Of a DNA stretch of 64,000 nucleotides, positions 60,900 through 64,000 are shown piece after piece. How positions within the stretch are numbered: position 1 is the stretch's first letter; each line of letters starts with the position of its first letter. The notes under the pieces were generated by a model. The model was not told the DNA's origin and did no database searches. It saw only the letters and a list, made by a program, of their open reading frames with translations. The stretch covers positions 1-64,000 of the forward strand of contig JAXGTD010000005.1 of assembly GCA_040775095.1 (NCBI GenBank), written 5' to 3'. The DNA comes from JAXGTD01 sp040775095. GTDB lineage: Bacteria > Pseudomonadota > Gammaproteobacteria > Chromatiales > Chromatiaceae. A program made the position numbers and the translations under genes.

Positions 60900-63740
60900 A
60901 TGACTCATCGGCACTCAACAGGGCGCGCGAGCTGGCACCTCCCGGCGGGCATCATGCTCGTCGGGTCCGTGCTGGTCTGGCCAGGCGTCAGCGCGGCAGC
61001 CGCGACCTGCACCATCGACCCCCAAGGCCCCATCAACGCGGGCGATACCGTCCAGTGGTCGGCCAGCCTAAGCCAGATCCAGGCAACGGGCCGTACCTAC
61101 CGCTGGATCTTCGAGAACGGCGCTCCGCGCGCCAACATGCGACCCAGACCCCGGGTAAGCTACGACCAGCCCGGCACGTGGAACACCAGCCTCCAGGTCT
61201 CCGACGGCATTCGCACGGCCGACTGCGCCGCGACGATCGTCGTCAATGGCGGTGGCGGTGGCGGTGGCGGTGGCGGTGGCGGTGGCACGCCGCCAGACGT
61301 GTCCATCAACTCGACCAGCCAGAGCTGCGGCGATGCCGATGAGAGCGGCCAGATCGCCTGCCAGTACGAGCCCGTCCCGGAGCAGCCATTCACCGGCAAC
61401 AGCGGTTACAGCCTTGTCGCCATCAACGATCTGGGCATGCACTGCGGCGACCTCGACACGCGCATCTCGAGCATCCTGCCGCCGTTTCAGGTGCTTCTCG
61501 CACAGGTCATCCAGAAAGGCGGCGAACCCAATATCCTCGGGCCAGGCCAGGCGAAGGTCTATTACTCGGCGGTCGCCAACCCCAACGACCCGATCCTCGC
61601 CAACGCCGACGCCTTCACCGGCCTGACGGCCAACGGCAGCGTCTACAAGACCAATTTCTGGGACTATCCGCTCCCGTCGGCCTCCTACGACGCCTTCTAC
61701 CCGGCCACCAACCCGTTCACGGGCGACCCCATCACACCGCTGGTTGGCCCCCCCTTCAACGTCACCTTCGACGTCGGCCTGCCGGTGCCCAATGTCGAGG
61801 AGCTCTACATCGGCAGCGACGGCCAGGTCGGCGGTCCTGATACGGGCCTGTCGGCGGCGCAACAGGACATGCCGGGCATCCTCTCGCCCTATGACTACGC
61901 CACCGTGCTGTCGAACATGCCCCAGCAGGTGCACGAGCATCTGGGTGACAAGCCGTTCTTCATCGACTTCCCGTTCGGCTATGTTGCCAATGACGTGGAC
62001 TGGTTCGAGGGCGCGGGGATCCCGTTCTCCGCCTACGACGACTTCGGCCGTGAAAATCCCTTCCCGCTGGTCCGTGTCCAGGCCACCGTCGACGGTAATC
62101 CGCCGAACGCGAACGCCAGCAACGTCGTGGCCACGGTGGATACGGTGCTGCCGATCTCCGGCGAGGCCAGTTGCCGGAACTGCCATGCCGACCCGATGGA
62201 CGAGAACTTCACCGGCAGCCGCACCGACTACCCGACCCAGAAGCTGCTCACGGCCGGTCTGCCGGTCGCGGTCAGCGACGATGATCCCTTATTTCAACAG
62301 AACAAGGTGCCGGCCAACGTCGCCGTCGAATGGGCCACCGACATCAACGTCCTGCGCCTGCATGACCTCGATCACGGCGACAAGTATGTCGCCACACCCT
62401 GCACCGCCGCCCCCTGTGCCCCGGCGGTGTGCGACATCACGGCCAACGGCGGGCTTGGCAACGCAAACTGCCTGACCAACAAGGCCCTGGAACAGAATCA
62501 ACCCGTGGTCTGCCAGGTCTGCCACTACACGCCGGCGCTCGACCTAGGCCAGTTCGGCCCGCAGGCCGGCGCGCCGGGGACGGCGGCGAATGGACGCAAC
62601 CAGGTCGCGCATCAGAGTAACTCCCGGGTCATGCACAACCATCACAGCTCGCTGACCGATGACACCGGGGCGCCACTGCTGGACAACAACGGCGATCCGC
62701 TGTTCCCCGTCATCGAGCCACCGGTACAGGCCGCGAACGGCGCCATTACGAACCAGAGCGATCGCCTCGGGCAGTTGGCGGACTCCTGCTATCAGTGCCA
62801 TCCAGGGAACAACATCCAGTGCCTGCGGGGCGCCATGTTCAGCGGTGACATGCTCTGCAGCGACTGCCATGGCAGCATGGCGGCGGTCGGCTCTGACTTC
62901 TCCAACGGCGTCTCGCCATCCAACCCGGGCGGCTTCCAGTTGGGTCTCGGCAACTTCTACGAGTACGCCAGCGCCCAGCCGCGGGTACCATGGGCGAACG
63001 AGCCCGGATGTGGCTCCTGCCATACCGGCGACGCGACCAGCAACGTGGTGACCAACAATAACGATGGCATCGCTCCCGCCGACGTCATCGTCAACGTGGC
63101 CGACAGCAATGGGAACGCGGACGGCATCCGGCTGCGGCAGGCGTACCGCGTCGGCGACAGCAAGGCCACACCGATCGTACCGGCCAACACCCGTTTCGCG
63201 GAGAACCCGATTCCGCAGGACTTCAACGGCTTCGCCAACCCTGGCGCCGCGACCATCCCAGGCAGCGACGGGGCCCGGAATCCCAAGCTCTACAGGGTCA
63301 GCACGGGCCACGGCGGTGTGATGTGTGAGGGTTGCCACGGCGCGACCCACGCCGAGTGGCCAAACGGGAACCCGAACGCCAACGACAACCTGGCGGCCAC
63401 GCAGTTGCAGGGACACACCGGCAGCATCATCGAGTGCAGCACCTGTCACACCACCAGTCAGTTGCCGTCCGACACCCAGGACGGCCCCCATGGCATGCAC
63501 CTCGTGAACGACACTCGGTTCTGGAAGGAGGCACACAAGGATGCGGCCAAGCGTGAGAATGGGCGCCCTGGCGGCGGTACCTGCGGTTCCTGCCACGGCG
63601 CCGACCACCTCGGTACCGTGCTCTCGCGTGCCCCCGTCGACCGCACTTGGCGCGTGGAGAGCCGGGATCGCACGGTCGCCGCCGGCGAGCCGGTCGCCTG
63701 CGATGTCTGCCACAGCCTCAGCAAGAGCTTCGACGACTGA
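60900..63740 (+). CDS. Secreted nine-heme cytochrome c with N-terminal PKD-like domain
   Basis: 946 residues from ATG 60900 (SD AGGAG at about nine bases; an ATG at 60882 is in frame). Signal peptide (ASWHLPAGIMLVGSVLVWPGVSAAAA), an Ig/PKD-like domain (about 40-115, CTIDPQGPINAGDTVQWSAS), a 13-glycine linker (codons at 61248-61286), a conserved domain with LVAINDLGMHCGDLDTRIS, and nine CxxCH motifs between residues 425 and 934. They read CRNCH, CQVCH, CYQCH, CSDCH, CGSCH, CEGCH, CSTCH, CGSCH and CDVCH. Such proteins serve periplasmic or extracellular electron transfer; the partner is unknown. Confidence 0.92.
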   Translation: MTHRHSTGRASWHLPAGIMLVGSVLVWPGVSAAAATCTIDPQGPINAGDTVQWSASLSQIQATGRTYRWIFENGAPRANMRPRPRVSYDQPGTWNTSLQVSDGIRTADCAATIVVNGGGGGGGGGGGGGTPPDVSINSTSQSCGDADESGQIACQYEPVPEQPFTGNSGYSLVAINDLGMHCGDLDTRISSILPPFQVLLAQVIQKGGEPNILGPGQAKVYYSAVANPNDPILANADAFTGLTANGSVYKTNFWDYPLPSASYDAFYPATNPFTGDPITPLVGPPFNVTFDVGLPVPNVEELYIGSDGQVGGPDTGLSAAQQDMPGILSPYDYATVLSNMPQQVHEHLGDKPFFIDFPFGYVANDVDWFEGAGIPFSAYDDFGRENPFPLVRVQATVDGNPPNANASNVVATVDTVLPISGEASCRNCHADPMDENFTGSRTDYPTQKLLTAGLPVAVSDDDPLFQQNKVPANVAVEWATDINVLRLHDLDHGDKYVATPCTAAPCAPAVCDITANGGLGNANCLTNKALEQNQPVVCQVCHYTPALDLGQFGPQAGAPGTAANGRNQVAHQSNSRVMHNHHSSLTDDTGAPLLDNNGDPLFPVIEPPVQAANGAITNQSDRLGQLADSCYQCHPGNNIQCLRGAMFSGDMLCSDCHGSMAAVGSDFSNGVSPSNPGGFQLGLGNFYEYASAQPRVPWANEPGCGSCHTGDATSNVVTNNNDGIAPADVIVNVADSNGNADGIRLRQAYRVGDSKATPIVPANTRFAENPIPQDFNGFANPGAATIPGSDGARNPKLYRVSTGHGGVMCEGCHGATHAEWPNGNPNANDNLAATQLQGHTGSIIECSTCHTTSQLPSDTQDGPHGMHLVNDTRFWKEAHKDAAKRENGRPGGGTCGSCHGADHLGTVLSRAPVDRTWRVESRDRTVAAGEPVACDVCHSLSKSFDD
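61248..61286 (+). repeat. GGTGGC tandem repeat encoding poly-glycine
   Basis: Six and a half copies of the hexamer GGCGGT, all in frame, coding 13 glycines between the PKD-like and cytochrome parts of the nine-heme protein. Length changes in 6-base steps would stay in frame. Confidence 0.9.
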
Positions 63741-63751
63741 GCATCGGCAGA

Positions 63752-63777
63752 CGCGCACGCCCCGTCGGCAGACGGGG
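63752..63777 (+). other. GC-rich hairpin after the nine-heme gene
   Basis: A dyad around CGCACGCCCCGT / ACGGGGCGTGCG with loop CGGCAG lies 10-40 bases after the stop. No T-tract. May stabilise the 3' end or act with the terminator further down. Confidence 0.4.
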
Positions 63778-63897
63778 CGTGCGGCCGGGATTCCGGGCTG
63801 ATGCCTTCTACGGATGGATGAGATCAGCCCCCCGGCACCGGCGATTCGAATTGAGCCGCAACCCCAGGCAACAGGGACGTTGCCGTTCCCCCATGAA

Positions 63898-63929
63898 CCC
63901 CGCGGGACGACCCCGCGGGGCCCCTTTTT
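63898..63929 (+). terminator. Intrinsic terminator
   Basis: CCCCGCGGG (63898-63906), loop ACGAC, CCCGCGGGG (63912-63920), then CCCCTTTTT. A 9-bp GC stem followed by a T-run fits a rho-independent terminator for the nine-heme cytochrome transcript. Confidence 0.75.
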
Positions 63930-64000
63930 CCGCCGCCGCGCCACGCCCCCGAACGCGCGCTCCTGGACTCGGCCACGCGCAATGCGCGGCAGGACCCCGA

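Noticed and set aside
61248..61286. CRISPR-like array
   Set aside because: It is a simple in-frame glycine repeat with a 6-base unit and no spacers.

Overview
The window is a GC-rich, gene-dense chromosomal segment, most likely from a gammaproteobacterium of the purple-sulfur/Chromatiales-Ectothiorhodospiraceae type. This rests on gene order (prfB-lysS; gyrA-serC-...-pheA-hisC-tyrA; mreBCD-mrdA-rodA-mltB-rlpA-dacA-ybeD-lipB), on Hda, on a gatCA pair and on a PHA-granule protein. I found no tRNA, rRNA, CRISPR array, prophage or insertion sequence. The only transposase-related gene is a single RAYT (REP-associated tyrosine transposase-like) gene at 4.5 kb.

Layout. 0-6 kb: the 3' end of a PAS-GGDEF-EAL protein, then lysS and prfB on the minus strand (prfB carries a textbook +1 programmed frameshift), the RAYT, a cupin and a PHA-system protein. 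6.5-15 kb: a Tat-exported class A beta-lactamase-like hydrolase, purL, and translation/RNA maintenance genes (trmO, rlmB, dtd) with pip. 15-24 kb: a minus-strand amino-acid supraoperon (gyrA, serC, serA, pheA, hisC, tyrA). 24-32 kb, plus strand: a glycosyltransferase, a TrkH potassium channel, a fused ATP-grasp/alpha-E protein with an overlapping transglutaminase, then a LemA-GIDE pair. 32-43 kb, minus strand: the cell-shape and peptidoglycan block mreB-mreC-mreD-mrdA-rodA-mltB-rlpA-dacA, a frameshifted D-amino-acid aminotransferase, ybeD and lipB. 43.7-45.5 kb: gatC-gatA without gatB. 45.7-52 kb: several small proteins, a thiamine-binding protein with a phosphoesterase, hslO, arsC, wrbA and hda. 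52-60 kb: a SERCA-like calcium P-type ATPase, a sugar-phosphate mutarotase, a MidA-type methyltransferase, folM, a DUF2452 protein and a second methyltransferase. 59.7-63.9 kb: two c-type cytochromes, the second a secreted nine-heme protein with an N-terminal PKD-like domain and a poly-glycine linker, closed by an intrinsic terminator.

Most genes are ordinary housekeeping. The less explained signals are: a family of roughly 100-130 bp multi-hairpin intergenic repeats whose central stem shows compensatory changes between copies; a perfect 9-bp hairpin abutting the internal Shine-Dalgarno of the prfB frameshift site; crossing complementary segments (pseudoknot or switch) ahead of the nine-heme cytochrome; an EF-hand loop inside the GIDE protein next to the peptide-ligase/transglutaminase genes; a 5-bp tandem duplication breaking the D-amino-acid aminotransferase; and an mreC gene with no canonical start codon at its expected N-terminus.
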